DNA of 64,000 nt from Gammaproteobacteria bacterium (GTDB lineage Bacteria; Pseudomonadota; Gammaproteobacteria; Pseudomonadales; Halieaceae). The notes below the pieces were generated by a model. It ran no database searches. It was not told the origin of the DNA and worked only from the letters and a program-made list of their open reading frames with translations. Where the stretch lies: the NCBI GenBank assembly GCA_030428835.1, contig JAUIEP010000012.1:1-64000 (forward strand), in the 5' to 3' direction. The translations under genes and the position numbers were made by a program. This document shows, one piece after another, positions 1-8,842 of the stretch (its first letter is position 1; each line of letters opens with the position of its first letter).

Positions 1-1
1 C

Positions 2-655
2 GCGCCGCTGGGCAACGTGTTCATGGTGCCGCCGGGCGAGAGCCTGCAGGCGCAGAGCGACGGCTGCTGCGAGCAGACCTCGCTGCTGTGCGAATTTGAA
101 CCCGACCAGATGAACGACTGGCTGGATACCGACATCCAGTGGTCCGACGGCAGCCTGCTCGCGGGCCTGGATATCCGCCACGGCAACATCCGCCTGCTGC
201 TGGAGCGGCTGGCCGCGGAGGCGCGGCACCCGGGCTTTGCCAGCGCAACCCTCACCGAACTGATCGCCGCGCAACTCGCGGTGGAGCTGGCGCGCTATCA
301 CCTGGCCTTGTCGGAAGAGGGCGGCAGCGGCGGTTTGCCCACCTGGCGCCTGCGCCTGATCGACGAGCGCCTGGAGGAGGGGGGCGAGATGCCCAGCCTC
401 GCTGAACTCGCCACGCTGTGCGGGCTGTCCGTGCGCCAGCTCACGCGGGGGTTTCGCGCGAGTCGCGGCTGTTCCATCGGCGATTACATGGCGGGGCAGC
501 GCGTGATGCGGGCGCGGGAGTTGCTGGCGACCGATACCAGCGTGAAAACCATTGCCTACACGCTCGGTTTTTCCTCGCCGTCGAGTTTTTGCTACGCCTT
601 CCGCCGCGCGACCGGGGAATCCCCGGGGCGCTATCGCCAGCGGCAGCGCGGCTGA
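2..655 (+). CDS. AraC-family transcriptional regulator, 5' end cut by window
   Basis: The reading frame is open from the first bases of the window, so the N-terminus lies outside and the listed GTG at 17 is probably not the true start. The last ~100 residues form a typical AraC/XylS DNA-binding domain: a first helix-turn-helix around LATLCGLSVRQLTRGF and a second around IAYTLGFSSPSSFCYAFRR, ending in the usual G-x-SPGRYR sequence. The preceding part has no motif I recognise and is presumably the ligand-sensing domain. It converges on the DUF2236 oxygenase gene (13 bp between stops). The family call is firm; the target and effector are unknown. Confidence 0.88.
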   Translation, partial: APLGNVFMVPPGESLQAQSDGCCEQTSLLCEFEPDQMNDWLDTDIQWSDGSLLAGLDIRHGNIRLLLERLAAEARHPGFASATLTELIAAQLAVELARYHLALSEEGGSGGLPTWRLRLIDERLEEGGEMPSLAELATLCGLSVRQLTRGFRASRGCSIGDYMAGQRVMRARELLATDTSVKTIAYTLGFSSPSSFCYAFRRATGESPGRYRQRQRG

Positions 656-668
656 CGCGCGCCGCGTA

Positions 669-1532
669 TCAGCGGTAGAGGTACCCCGCGTCGAGTCCCA
701 GCCGCACGCAGGCCTGGGCCGGCGGCGCGCTGCGAATCACCAGCCTGTCGAAGATCCTGCCGGTCAGCCTGATCATGCCGCGTTGCCAGCCGGCGAGGTC
801 GTACTGCGCGCCCAGCCCCAGCAGGTCGCGCACCTGCGGCGGCAGCAGCGTGACGGCGGCGCGCAGGTAGTATTTCTCCAGCGGTCGCAGCGGCCAGGGC
901 AGGCTGTGTGTGCGGCGCATGATGTCCAGGAATTCGAGCACGATGGGGTGCGCCTCCAGCGCCGTGAACATACGCTCGAACAGCGCCACCTGCTCCGCCT
1001 CGTTGCGCGGTGAACCCGGCGCGCCGTACAGCGCCGCGGCGGGCAGCGCCTCGGCGTAGAAGCGGTCCCGGTCTGCTTGCGACAAGGGCGCAACGAAACG
1101 GTGATACGCCTGCAGGAAGCCGTAGGACGCGGTCACCTGCACCCAGTCCATCAGCTCGGGCTGCAACGCCTCGTAGGGCTGGCCGTCGGGCGTCACGCCC
1201 GCCACGCGGCTGTGCATGCGCGTGATGCCGGCGATCATCTTCTCGGCGTCGCTCGCCGGACCGTACACCGTCATCATGGCGGCGAGACCCGTGCGCTGCA
1301 TGCGCGGCAGCGGGTCGGTGCGAAACGTCGTGTGTTCCCATACGCCCGTGCGCACGCGCGGCTCGGCCAGTTCCAGCAACACCGCCGTGATGCCGCCGAT
1401 ATACAGCGCCACCGGATTCTTGAAGACGCGCCAGGACACGGAGTCGGGCGCTGCCAGCGCGGGTTCGCCCGCGGGCTGTGTGAAGTCCACCTGTGGCATC
1501 GCGATGCGGCTGCGTTTCAGTGCGGCGGTCAT
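669..1532 (-). CDS. Oxygenase MpaB family (DUF2236) protein
   Basis: 287 aa, no signal peptide. The sequence matches the DUF2236 / MpaB / latex-clearing oxygenase superfamily in overall pattern: an N-terminal W-R-V-F stretch followed by a hydrophobic helix (VALYIGGITAVLLELAEP), then the R-T-x-M-x-x-Y-G segment and the histidine-containing MHSRVAGVTPDG stretch. Members with known biochemistry are b-type heme oxygenases acting on hydrophobic substrates such as polyisoprene; the substrate here is unknown. Start at 1532 is supported by a GAGGAA ribosome-binding site. It begins 28 bp after the TonB receptor stop on the same strand, so the two are probably co-transcribed. Confidence 0.8.
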   Translation of the reverse strand: MTAALKRSRIAMPQVDFTQPAGEPALAAPDSVSWRVFKNPVALYIGGITAVLLELAEPRVRTGVWEHTTFRTDPLPRMQRTGLAAMMTVYGPASDAEKMIAGITRMHSRVAGVTPDGQPYEALQPELMDWVQVTASYGFLQAYHRFVAPLSQADRDRFYAEALPAAALYGAPGSPRNEAEQVALFERMFTALEAHPIVLEFLDIMRRTHSLPWPLRPLEKYYLRAAVTLLPPQVRDLLGLGAQYDLAGWQRGMIRLTGRIFDRLVIRSAPPAQACVRLGLDAGYLYR

Positions 1533-1560
1533 GTCGGTTCCTCGTGTGCCGTGGGCGTTG

Positions 1561-4005
1561 TCAGAAGCGGTAGTCGAGCGTGACGCCCCAGGTGCGCGCC
1601 TTGCCCGGGAAGCGGATCGTGGTGTTGGCGCCCTGGGTCACCGTGAGCCAGTAGTACTCGTCCGTGAGGTTCGAGACCCAGGCCGTGGCGCCCCACTTGC
1701 CGTCCAGCGCCTGCAGGCCGACGCTCGCATTGATGATCGAGTAACTGTCGATGGCGTACTCGTCCGTGCCCGCGAGGTCGGCGTGTGCCTCGGACTGGTA
1801 GCGGCCGTTGGCCGTGGCCTGGATGCCGAGGTTTGCCGTCAGCGGCTGCGTGTAGAGCAGCGTGAGGCTGGCGGTCGTGTCCGGGCTGTACAGGAACTCG
1901 CTGCCGTCGAGGTCCACGAGTTCGCCGTTGAAGTCGATCCCCTGGTAGTCGTTGACCTGGGTTTCGAGGAACGTCGCCGCGGCGATCGCGGTGAGCTGCG
2001 GGGTGATCAGCCACGACACCTCGGTGTCGAGTCCGTAGGCCTCGGTGTCGGGGACGTTGTCCAGGCGCGGCAGGACGGTGTAGATGGGGTCTGCGAACAG
2101 CACCGCGAGTTGCTTGTCCTCGTAGTCGTAGTAGAACGCCGTGGCGTTGGCCTGCACGCGTCCCTCCAGCAGCGTGGCCTTGGTGCCGAGCTCGTACGCC
2201 AGCAGTTTCTCCTGCTTCACGGGGCGGTTCTGGAATGCGATGTTGGCGGGGTTGACCGGGGTCTCACCCGACTTGGCGCCGTGCGACACGCTGGCGAACA
2301 GCAAGATTTCCTCCTGCGGCCACCAGTTCAATGCCAGGCGCCAGGCGACGTTGTCCTCGTTCAGCTCGGACTCCACGAGCCCGAACCGGCCCTCCTCGAT
2401 GAAGAACGTGTTGCAGTCGCCCTCGTCGATCTCGTCGGCCAGCACACCGTAGTTCTGCAGGAACAGCGCCCGGTTGGCGATGTTCACGTTGGGCAGCATG
2501 TTACCGTTGAAGTCGCGCGAACAGCCGGCGTAGTCCTGCGTGTCCTCGGTGTAGCGCAGGCCCGTGGTGACCGAGAAGTCCTCGCGCAGGCGCCACTCGG
2601 CATTGGCGAACACGCTCCAGGACTCTGTGTCGAAGTTGGCTTCGTCGCGAAACGTGCGAAACGCCTGGCTGGCGTCCACGGCCGTGTAGCCGCGGGTGTT
2701 GAAGGGCGTTCCCAGCAACGACAGTGTGCCGGCGCGCACGAGGCCCACGTTGGCGTTCTCGCCCAGCAGCGTGCGGTTGGAGTCCAGCAGTTCGTCGTTG
2801 GCGTAGTAGGCGCCGAGCAGCCAGTTGACCTTGTCCAGGCTGCCCTCGAGCCGCAACTCCTGTGAGTAGCTCTCGATCTCCCCGTCCATGTCCTGCAGCA
2901 GCAGCTCGTAGGGCGCGCCGCTGAAATCCGTAACACCCCGGCGCTTGAGATCCTGGTAGGCGCTCAGTGACACGAGACGCATGGTGTCGGTCAGTTCATA
3001 ACTGACGTGCAGCGCGAGCGCGTGCAGGCGGCTGTCCTCGTCGAGGTCGCCCGGGATGCCCAGGCCCGTGCCGACATCCATGCTGCGCGGGCCGCGCGGG
3101 GCCCAGTCCGCCTCCGTGTTGTCGTTCGGCTGGTTCTGCGCCACGTAGTCGACGAGTCCGGGCGCGTTGAACGGGCTGTTGACCGTGGAGGGGCTGAGTC
3201 CGATCGCCTGCGCGGCGAGCATGTCGGACTTGTTTTCCCAGCCGTTGTAGGACGCCTCGATGAGCATCCGGTCCGTGGGTTGCCACGACAGGATGAGCCG
3301 CGCACCGCTGCGATCCACCTCGCCCAGCTCCTCGCCGCGGCTGTTCGATTCCTGCCAGCCCTCGCGGCTGCGCTCGGTGCGGAAGGCGAGACGGGCGCTC
3401 AGGCTGTCGCCCAGCGGGCCGCTGAGCATGCCCTCCAGGTTGGTTGTCTCGTAGTTGCCCAGTTCCCCGCGCACCATGCCCTCGAACTCGTCGCCCGGCT
3501 TGTTGGTCACGAGGTTGATCAGCCCCGCCGTCGTGTTGCGGCCGAACAGGGTGCCCTGCGGGCCTTTCAATACCTCGATGCGCTGCAGGTCGTACACGGG
3601 TCCGGCATTGAGCGAGGGGTAGGGGTACGCGACCTCGTCCACGTAGGTACCCACGGTCGACTTGGCCGAGACATTGATCGTGTTGAAGCCGATGCCGCGC
3701 AGCGTGTACGTGGGCACGCCCTGGTAGCTCTGCGCCACCGTGAAGCTGGGGATCACCGCCGTGATGTCCTCCACGTCGGTGATGCGCAGGCGTTCGATCT
3801 GCTCGCCGGTCATGGTCTGGATGTCCATGCCGACCTCGTTGGCCGACTGCTCGGTGCGCTGGGCGGTCACCATGATGACCTCCAGTACCGGTCGCGCCGT
3901 TTCCGCCGCGGCGGCGCTGTGGGGCGGCAGGCTGCCCAGGATTGCGGCGATTGCGATGGCCAGCGGGACGGGCCGGGAACACGGATTGCGGGATATCGGG
4001 CGCAT
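1561..4005 (-). CDS. TonB-dependent outer-membrane receptor
   Basis: 814 aa from the ATG at 4005, where a signal peptide begins (hydrophobic AIAIAAILGSLPP, then an Ala-rich cleavage region); the longer ORF start at 4122 would bury it. Mature N-terminus has a TonB-box-like VIMVTAQR, then a plug domain with the characteristic LKGPQGTLFGRNTTAGLIN, and a ~650-residue barrel ending in the aromatic terminal strand TWGVTLDYRF. Such receptors import iron complexes or large or hydrophobic carbon compounds. Coupling to a DUF2236 oxygenase and divergence from an AraC regulator argue for a specific organic substrate rather than a siderophore, but this is inference. Confidence 0.92.
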   Translation of the reverse strand: MRPISRNPCSRPVPLAIAIAAILGSLPPHSAAAAETARPVLEVIMVTAQRTEQSANEVGMDIQTMTGEQIERLRITDVEDITAVIPSFTVAQSYQGVPTYTLRGIGFNTINVSAKSTVGTYVDEVAYPYPSLNAGPVYDLQRIEVLKGPQGTLFGRNTTAGLINLVTNKPGDEFEGMVRGELGNYETTNLEGMLSGPLGDSLSARLAFRTERSREGWQESNSRGEELGEVDRSGARLILSWQPTDRMLIEASYNGWENKSDMLAAQAIGLSPSTVNSPFNAPGLVDYVAQNQPNDNTEADWAPRGPRSMDVGTGLGIPGDLDEDSRLHALALHVSYELTDTMRLVSLSAYQDLKRRGVTDFSGAPYELLLQDMDGEIESYSQELRLEGSLDKVNWLLGAYYANDELLDSNRTLLGENANVGLVRAGTLSLLGTPFNTRGYTAVDASQAFRTFRDEANFDTESWSVFANAEWRLREDFSVTTGLRYTEDTQDYAGCSRDFNGNMLPNVNIANRALFLQNYGVLADEIDEGDCNTFFIEEGRFGLVESELNEDNVAWRLALNWWPQEEILLFASVSHGAKSGETPVNPANIAFQNRPVKQEKLLAYELGTKATLLEGRVQANATAFYYDYEDKQLAVLFADPIYTVLPRLDNVPDTEAYGLDTEVSWLITPQLTAIAAATFLETQVNDYQGIDFNGELVDLDGSEFLYSPDTTASLTLLYTQPLTANLGIQATANGRYQSEAHADLAGTDEYAIDSYSIINASVGLQALDGKWGATAWVSNLTDEYYWLTVTQGANTTIRFPGKARTWGVTLDYRF

Positions 4006-4167
4006 GTAGTTATCCTTATTTGCGGAAGTTGCCGACGTGGGCGCCGGTGCTGTCGACAGTATGGACCTTCGCCGCGCTAAAACCATGACCGAATCCGGCA
4101 CAGGATTGACCGTCAGCGGCAAAATGCTCTACTTTCAATGCTTTGTAAGCGAGACGCGTGACTTGCG

Positions 4168-5184
4168 GTGACAGGGCGGACCTCCGTACATATCAGCACC
4201 GTGAACGCCATGCTGGCGGGCTGCCGGCGGCGCGGGGTCGAGCCGGGGCGCATCATGGAACGGATCGGCGAACCCGCCGCGCTGCTTGCTGACCCGGACG
4301 CGCGCTTTCCCAAGAGCCGTATCGGCGACCTGCTGGCGGCCATTGCCGTGGAGCTGCAAGACGAAACCCTGGGTTTCCTCGAGCGGGCCACGCCGCCCGG
4401 CGGCATGGCGATGTGGGTCCATGCCTCCATCACCAGCCGCACACTGCGCGAGGCGATCGAGCGCTGGATACTGTTCTGGCACATGGTGCACCGCGAGCAG
4501 CGCACGACCCTGGCACTGGACGGCGACCAGGCGCGCATCATGACCGTGTTCAACGATGCGAGCGATCTCGACCGCAGCGCGTTCGTCACGTGGCTGATGT
4601 TCCTCATGGTGCGTTTCTCGAGCTGGCTCATCGGCAAGCCGTTGCTGCTGGACCGGCTGTGCTTCACGTTCGGCCCGCCCGCCGACCCGGATGATTTCAC
4701 TGACATGTTTCCCGCAAGGCACTATTTCTCGCACACCTGCAACAGCGTCGATTTCAACCGGCGTTTCCTCGACATGGCGGTGGTCCGGACGCCCGACGAT
4801 GTGCGCGCGTTCGCGCGCCAGCTGCCACACCTGATGTCGGTGCAACGCGCGGACCAGAGCATGACGGCCCGTATTCGCCGCATGGTGCAGGCGACGGGTA
4901 GCGCGGAGGCGGCCTCGCTGCAGGCCGTGGCGGTGGAGTTGGGTGTGAGTGAGGACACCATTCGGCGACGGCTCAAGAAGGAGGGCAGCTCCTTCTCCGA
5001 GATACGCGAAAGTGTGCGCCGCGATATCGCGGTCTACCACCTGGAATCCATGCAGACGTCGATCAACGCGATCGCGGATATGCTCGGTTTTTCCGAACCC
5101 AGCGCGTTCAATCGTGCCTTCAAGCGGTGGACCGGCCAGACGCCCGGTGACTTCCGCCGTGAGCACACCGCTGCGCGGCCCTAG
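4168..5184 (+). CDS. AraC-family regulator with arabinose-binding-like N-domain
   Basis: 338 aa from GTG 4168; an in-frame ATG at 4210 is possible. The C-terminal ~100 residues hold a double HTH (VAVELGVSEDTIRRRLKKEG and IADMLGFSEPSAFNRAFKRW, ending TPGDFRR). The N-terminal ~200 residues resemble the AraC-type arabinose-binding-like domain seen in OruR/ArgR-like regulators, rather than a cupin. It is transcribed away from the TonB receptor gene with a 162-bp intergenic region, so it is the likely regulator of the receptor plus MpaB-family oxygenase unit. Its 3' end faces the amidohydrolase gene. Confidence 0.88.
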   Translation: MTGRTSVHISTVNAMLAGCRRRGVEPGRIMERIGEPAALLADPDARFPKSRIGDLLAAIAVELQDETLGFLERATPPGGMAMWVHASITSRTLREAIERWILFWHMVHREQRTTLALDGDQARIMTVFNDASDLDRSAFVTWLMFLMVRFSSWLIGKPLLLDRLCFTFGPPADPDDFTDMFPARHYFSHTCNSVDFNRRFLDMAVVRTPDDVRAFARQLPHLMSVQRADQSMTARIRRMVQATGSAEAASLQAVAVELGVSEDTIRRRLKKEGSSFSEIRESVRRDIAVYHLESMQTSINAIADMLGFSEPSAFNRAFKRWTGQTPGDFRREHTAARP

Positions 5185-5225
5185 TACCCGTCCTGTCCGC
5201 CCGGAATGCGATTCCCGGCGTACCT

Positions 5226-6488
5226 TCAGGGCGCGCCGCGGTAGATGTCGCCGTCCTTCATGATCATGACGATGCGCTCGCGCTCGGTGAGCAGGGCGAG
5301 GTCGGCCAGCGGGTCGCCGTCCACCAGCAGCATGTCGGCGAGCATGCCCTCGGCCAGCGTGCCGAGGTCGCCCTCGCGGCGCATGGCGAGACCGCCGTTG
5401 CGCGTGGCGCACACCAGCGCCTCGGCCGGCGAGTAGCCGTAGTAGTCCACGAAGTACTGCAGCTCGCGGGCCTGCGTGCCCTGCATGTTCCAGGTGAAGC
5501 CGTAGTCGCCGCCGATCAGGTGGCGGATGCCGCGCTTGCGCAACTCCGTGTGGGTCTTGACCGACTCCTCGATCAGGTGCCCGATGCCCATGGCCTCGGT
5601 CACCTCGCGCGGCATGCCGTGCGGCGCGCCCTCGTGCCACATGGTGTGGAAGAGGCCGATGGTCGGCGCCACGAACACGCGGTCCTTCGCTGCCTCCAGC
5701 ATGTCGAGGGTCTCCTCGTCGCTGTACTCCGCGTGGTAGATCATGTCGACGCCGGCGATCAGCGAGTTGCGGATGGCGCCGATGGAGCGCGCGTGCACGT
5801 TGACCATCTTGCCGAAGGCGTGGGCCGTGTCCACGGCCATCTGGATCTCCTCCAGAGACATGGTGGTGCAGTGCGCGGGAATGTCGGGGTAGAACGGGTC
5901 GCCGGACACGTCGAGCTTGATATTGTCGCAGCCCTCGCGGCAGGCGATGCGCACCGCCTTGCGCATCTCCTCCGGCCCGTTTACGACCTGTGACGGCGAG
6001 GTGCCGGTGGACGGTTCATAGCAGTTGCGCGGGTTGTGCAGGCGGCTCTCGTCTCCCAGGCCCCCGGTGACGGTGATCTCCAGCGAGCCCGCGCGGATGC
6101 GCGGGCCGGGCAGGCGCCCGGCGTCGACCTCGTTGCGCACCGCCACGCCGAGGCGCAACTTGGCCTCCGACGCGCCGTAGGCGCTGGTGAAACCGTGTTC
6201 CAGCAGTGTCTGCGCCACGCGCGCGGTGAGGAACGCGTGTTCCTCGGGCGGCGGGGCGATGAGGTCCTCGGTGCAGGTGAAGGCGTCGAAGGACAGGTGG
6301 GCGTGACCTTCCACCATGCCCGGCATGAGGAACTTGCCCGTGCCGTCGATGACGGTATCGGCCGTGGCGCCGCTGTCGCCGGCCACGACCGACGTGATGC
6401 GATTGCCGGTCACCAGCACGTCGCCGGTGAAGGTGTCCGCTCCGGTGCCGTCGAAGATGGTTGCGTTGCGTATCAGGGTGGTGGTCAT
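5226..6488 (-). CDS. Metal-dependent amidohydrolase (imidazolonepropionase-like)
   Basis: 420 aa, cytoplasmic. The N-terminal beta-sandwich starts IRNATIFDGTG, followed by the metal-binding HAHLSF (His62, His64). Further expected ligands are visible: a lysine in IKLDVSGD that could be carboxylated, histidines in NVHARS and YHAEYSD, and the aspartate in IGGDYGF. The C-terminus (GTLAEGMLADMLLVDGDPL) closes the sandwich. The pattern is that of the amidohydrolases that cleave cyclic amides, dipeptides or carbamates; the exact substrate cannot be read. Third gene of a minus-strand series with a SnoaL-like gene and an SDR upstream. Confidence 0.88.
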   Translation of the reverse strand: MTTTLIRNATIFDGTGADTFTGDVLVTGNRITSVVAGDSGATADTVIDGTGKFLMPGMVEGHAHLSFDAFTCTEDLIAPPPEEHAFLTARVAQTLLEHGFTSAYGASEAKLRLGVAVRNEVDAGRLPGPRIRAGSLEITVTGGLGDESRLHNPRNCYEPSTGTSPSQVVNGPEEMRKAVRIACREGCDNIKLDVSGDPFYPDIPAHCTTMSLEEIQMAVDTAHAFGKMVNVHARSIGAIRNSLIAGVDMIYHAEYSDEETLDMLEAAKDRVFVAPTIGLFHTMWHEGAPHGMPREVTEAMGIGHLIEESVKTHTELRKRGIRHLIGGDYGFTWNMQGTQARELQYFVDYYGYSPAEALVCATRNGGLAMRREGDLGTLAEGMLADMLLVDGDPLADLALLTERERIVMIMKDGDIYRGAP

Positions 6489-6604
6489 GGCGGAACTCCG
6501 GTCTGTCGCTGGTCGGTCCTGGCCTGCTATCTACGCACATGCCACGCCCGTGCGCGTGACTGTGCCGGTAACTGCTCTTGCCTGCCGCGGCGGCCCCGGG
6601 CGCG

Positions 6605-7132
6605 TCAGGCGCGCCCGCCGGGCGCGAATAAACGATGGCTGAAGAAGTCCTGTTCGGCGTCGCGCGTGACACAGCCGGACGTCGCCGGTTCCGGCGCGGG
6701 ACGGCGGCTGCGCAGGTCGTAGGACACGAGGCGCGCGGCGAAGCGCCAGCGACCGTCCGCGCAGCGCCGGTAGCGATCGAGGTAACGCACGCACATGAAG
6801 TCCTCCTGCCAGCCGTCCGCCCCGTCGGGGATGATGTGGTAGGCCAGCGCGTAGACCTCGCCCTGCGCCTCGTCGCCGTCCACCGATACGAGGTGATTGC
6901 ATACGTGGTGGCCGCTGTAGCGGATGTACGGAAAGCTCTGTTCGAGGAAGTCCACGTAGGCTCCGGCCGGGCCGTCGAACGTGTCGCCGTGGGTGTCGGT
7001 CCCGTCCTCGGTGTACAGCGAGCGCAGCAGCGCCGGGTCCTTGCGATCCACGCCGCGACAGTACAGCAGCGCGAGTTCGCGGATGTCCTCCTTCGCTTGC
7101 AGTACCGACAGGGCGTCTGGGTTGCCTGGCAT
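6605..7132 (-). CDS. SnoaL-like / NTF2-fold protein
   Basis: 175 aa. The pattern is that of the SnoaL_4 group of small NTF2-like proteins: an N-terminal helix (DIRELALLYCRGVDRKD), then LLRSLYTEDGTD, the GHHVCNHLVSVDGDEAQGEVY beta-sheet segment, and a conserved closing strand (RYLDRYRRCADGRWRFAARLVSYD). Such proteins act as small isomerases, dehydratases or hydroxylase components in steroid and aromatic metabolism. It starts 22 bp after the SDR stop and is followed 116 bp later by the amidohydrolase gene, so all three may be one catabolic operon. Exact reaction unknown. Confidence 0.82.
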   Translation of the reverse strand: MPGNPDALSVLQAKEDIRELALLYCRGVDRKDPALLRSLYTEDGTDTHGDTFDGPAGAYVDFLEQSFPYIRYSGHHVCNHLVSVDGDEAQGEVYALAYHIIPDGADGWQEDFMCVRYLDRYRRCADGRWRFAARLVSYDLRSRRPAPEPATSGCVTRDAEQDFFSHRLFAPGGRA

Positions 7133-7154
7133 GCGGGTATCCTCGCCGGAGCGC

Positions 7155-7958
7155 TTACAGCGCGAATGAATAGCCGCCGTTCACGGGATAGGTCTGGCCG
7201 GTTATCCAGCTCGCGGCGTCGGAACACAGGAACACGACCATGCCGCTGACATCCTGCGGCTCGCCGTAGCGGCGCAGCGCGTAGCGCGACAACTGCGCCT
7301 TCGCGCGGTCGCTCTGCAGGAAGTCCTCGAGTTCCTGGCCTTCCAGCGGCGGCACCAGGGTGGACAGCGAGACGCAGTTGGCGGTGATGCCGTAGCGCCC
7401 GGTCTCACGCGCGAGCGCCCGCATGAAGCCCGCGGCGCCGGCCTTGGCGGCGGAGTAGGCCGTGAGGCGCGCATCGCCCACGCGGCCGGCGTCGGAGATG
7501 ATCGAGACGATGCGGCCGCGGCGCGCCTTGACCATGCCGGGCGCAATCGCGTGGCAACAGTTCATCACGCCGTACAGGTTGGTGTGGAAGAAACGCGCCC
7601 AGTCCTCGGGCTGTGTCTCCCAGAATTCCGGCGAGAAGCCCATGCGGCTGTCCGGTCCCGCGTTACCCGCGTTGTTGACGAGCAGGGTGATGGGTCCCAG
7701 CGCGTCGGTTGCGCCGGCCACGGCGGACGTCACGCTGTCGAGGTCGCCGACATCGGCCACGGCCGCCGCTGCGGGCACGCCGAGTGCGCGCACCTCCTCG
7801 ACCACGGCCTCCGCTTTTTCCGCATCGAAGTCGTTGATGGCCACGCCGCCGGCGTTGTGCCTTGCGAGCGCCAGGGCGATGTCGCGGCCCAGGCCCTGGC
7901 CCGCGCCGCTGACGAATGCGACCTGGCCACCGAGGTCCAGCAGGTTGTCTTCGCTCAT
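7155..7958 (-). CDS. Short-chain dehydrogenase/reductase
   Basis: 267 aa from the ATG at 7958 (the longer ORF adds six residues with no support). Classical SDR motifs are all present: cofactor loop SGAGQGLGRD near residue 15, acidic ND after beta-2 (suggesting NAD preference), NNAG near residue 95, catalytic Ser in SIISDAG, YSAAK (Tyr/Lys), and the C-terminal ITGQTYPVNGGYS. The protein oxidises or reduces a hydroxyl/keto group; the substrate is unknown. Lead gene of a minus-strand set with the SnoaL-like and amidohydrolase genes, and divergent from an alpha/beta hydrolase (136-bp gap). Confidence 0.93.
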   Translation of the reverse strand: MSEDNLLDLGGQVAFVSGAGQGLGRDIALALARHNAGGVAINDFDAEKAEAVVEEVRALGVPAAAAVADVGDLDSVTSAVAGATDALGPITLLVNNAGNAGPDSRMGFSPEFWETQPEDWARFFHTNLYGVMNCCHAIAPGMVKARRGRIVSIISDAGRVGDARLTAYSAAKAGAAGFMRALARETGRYGITANCVSLSTLVPPLEGQELEDFLQSDRAKAQLSRYALRRYGEPQDVSGMVVFLCSDAASWITGQTYPVNGGYSFAL

Positions 7959-8094
7959 GCGCCATCCCGTTGCCACGAGGCAGACTGCGCGCCGACGTGG
8001 ACTTAAGAAAACAACAGTGATGTTTAGTTGACAGCGCCATGGTAAATGCAGCTAAATCGTTTGCCAACAGTTTTTGCGCGGCGGGAGCGGGACA

Positions 8095-8805
8095 GTGGCG
8101 ACATATGTGTTGGTGCATGGCGGCGGTCACGGCGGGTGGTGTTACCAGAGTGTGGCGCGCCTGCTGCGCGCGGCCGGTCACGAGGTGTACACACCGACAC
8201 TGACGGGCCTCGGCGAGCGCGCGCACCTGGTCAGTCCGCAGGTGGATCTCGACATGCATATCACCGACGTGGTGAACGTGTTGCATTACGAGGACCTGCG
8301 CGACGTGATACTCGTGGGCCACAGTTACGGCGGCATGGTGATGACGGGCGTGGCCGATCGCGCCACCGACCGCATCGGCCACATGGTGTACCTGGACGCC
8401 GCCACACCGGAAAACGGCCAGTCCCTCGAGGATGTCGCCGGCCTGTACATGGAGCTGGCGCGCGCCGACGGGCAGGTCATCGACGGCGTCGAACTCGTGC
8501 TCTTTCCGGGCAAGGACCCGATGAACTACTTCGGCATTACCGACCCGGCGCAGATCGAGTGGATGAAGCCGAAGCTCACGCCGCACCCGTACCGCTGTTT
8601 CGAACAGAAGCTGGTGCTGGAGAACGAGGCCGCGGTGCGCGCGCTGCCGGAGACGCACATCGTGTGTACCAACACGATGGAGACCCGCGACCTCGACGCG
8701 TTGCGCGAGGCGTCGCAGGGCCGCCTGTGGGATGTGGACACCGGCCACGACCTGATGATCTCGGAACCGGAAGCCGTTGCCGAACTGCTGCTGCGGGTAG
8801 CCTGA
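8095..8805 (+). CDS. Alpha/beta hydrolase (methylesterase / hydroxynitrile-lyase-like group)
   Basis: 236 aa from GTG 8095, chosen over TTG 8074 because GGGAG sits just upstream and the fold starts at once with TYVLVHGGGHGGWCY. Nucleophile elbow GHSYGG; catalytic His in the C-terminal DTGHDLMIS; HGGGHGGW is the oxyanion-hole strand typical of the salicylate-methylesterase/hydroxynitrile-lyase-like bacterial hydrolases. Probably a soluble esterase or lactonase. Divergent from the SDR-led catabolic unit, which may share its control region; convergent with the malonyl-CoA decarboxylase gene. Confidence 0.88.
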   Translation: MATYVLVHGGGHGGWCYQSVARLLRAAGHEVYTPTLTGLGERAHLVSPQVDLDMHITDVVNVLHYEDLRDVILVGHSYGGMVMTGVADRATDRIGHMVYLDAATPENGQSLEDVAGLYMELARADGQVIDGVELVLFPGKDPMNYFGITDPAQIEWMKPKLTPHPYRCFEQKLVLENEAAVRALPETHIVCTNTMETRDLDALREASQGRLWDVDTGHDLMISEPEAVAELLLRVA

Positions 8806-8842
8806 GTTTTCTTTCGCGGGCGGGCCGCCCGCTGGCGCGCGG

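Noticed and set aside
1216-2865. 549-aa plus-strand ORF
   Set aside because: Antisense to the TonB receptor and MpaB-family genes, with a low-complexity V/R/G-rich translation and no motif.
8816-8832. Terminator hairpin gcgggcgggccgcccgc between the hydrolase and malonyl-CoA decarboxylase genes
   Set aside because: The palindrome is good, but the T-run precedes it on the plus strand and no U-tract follows it in either direction.
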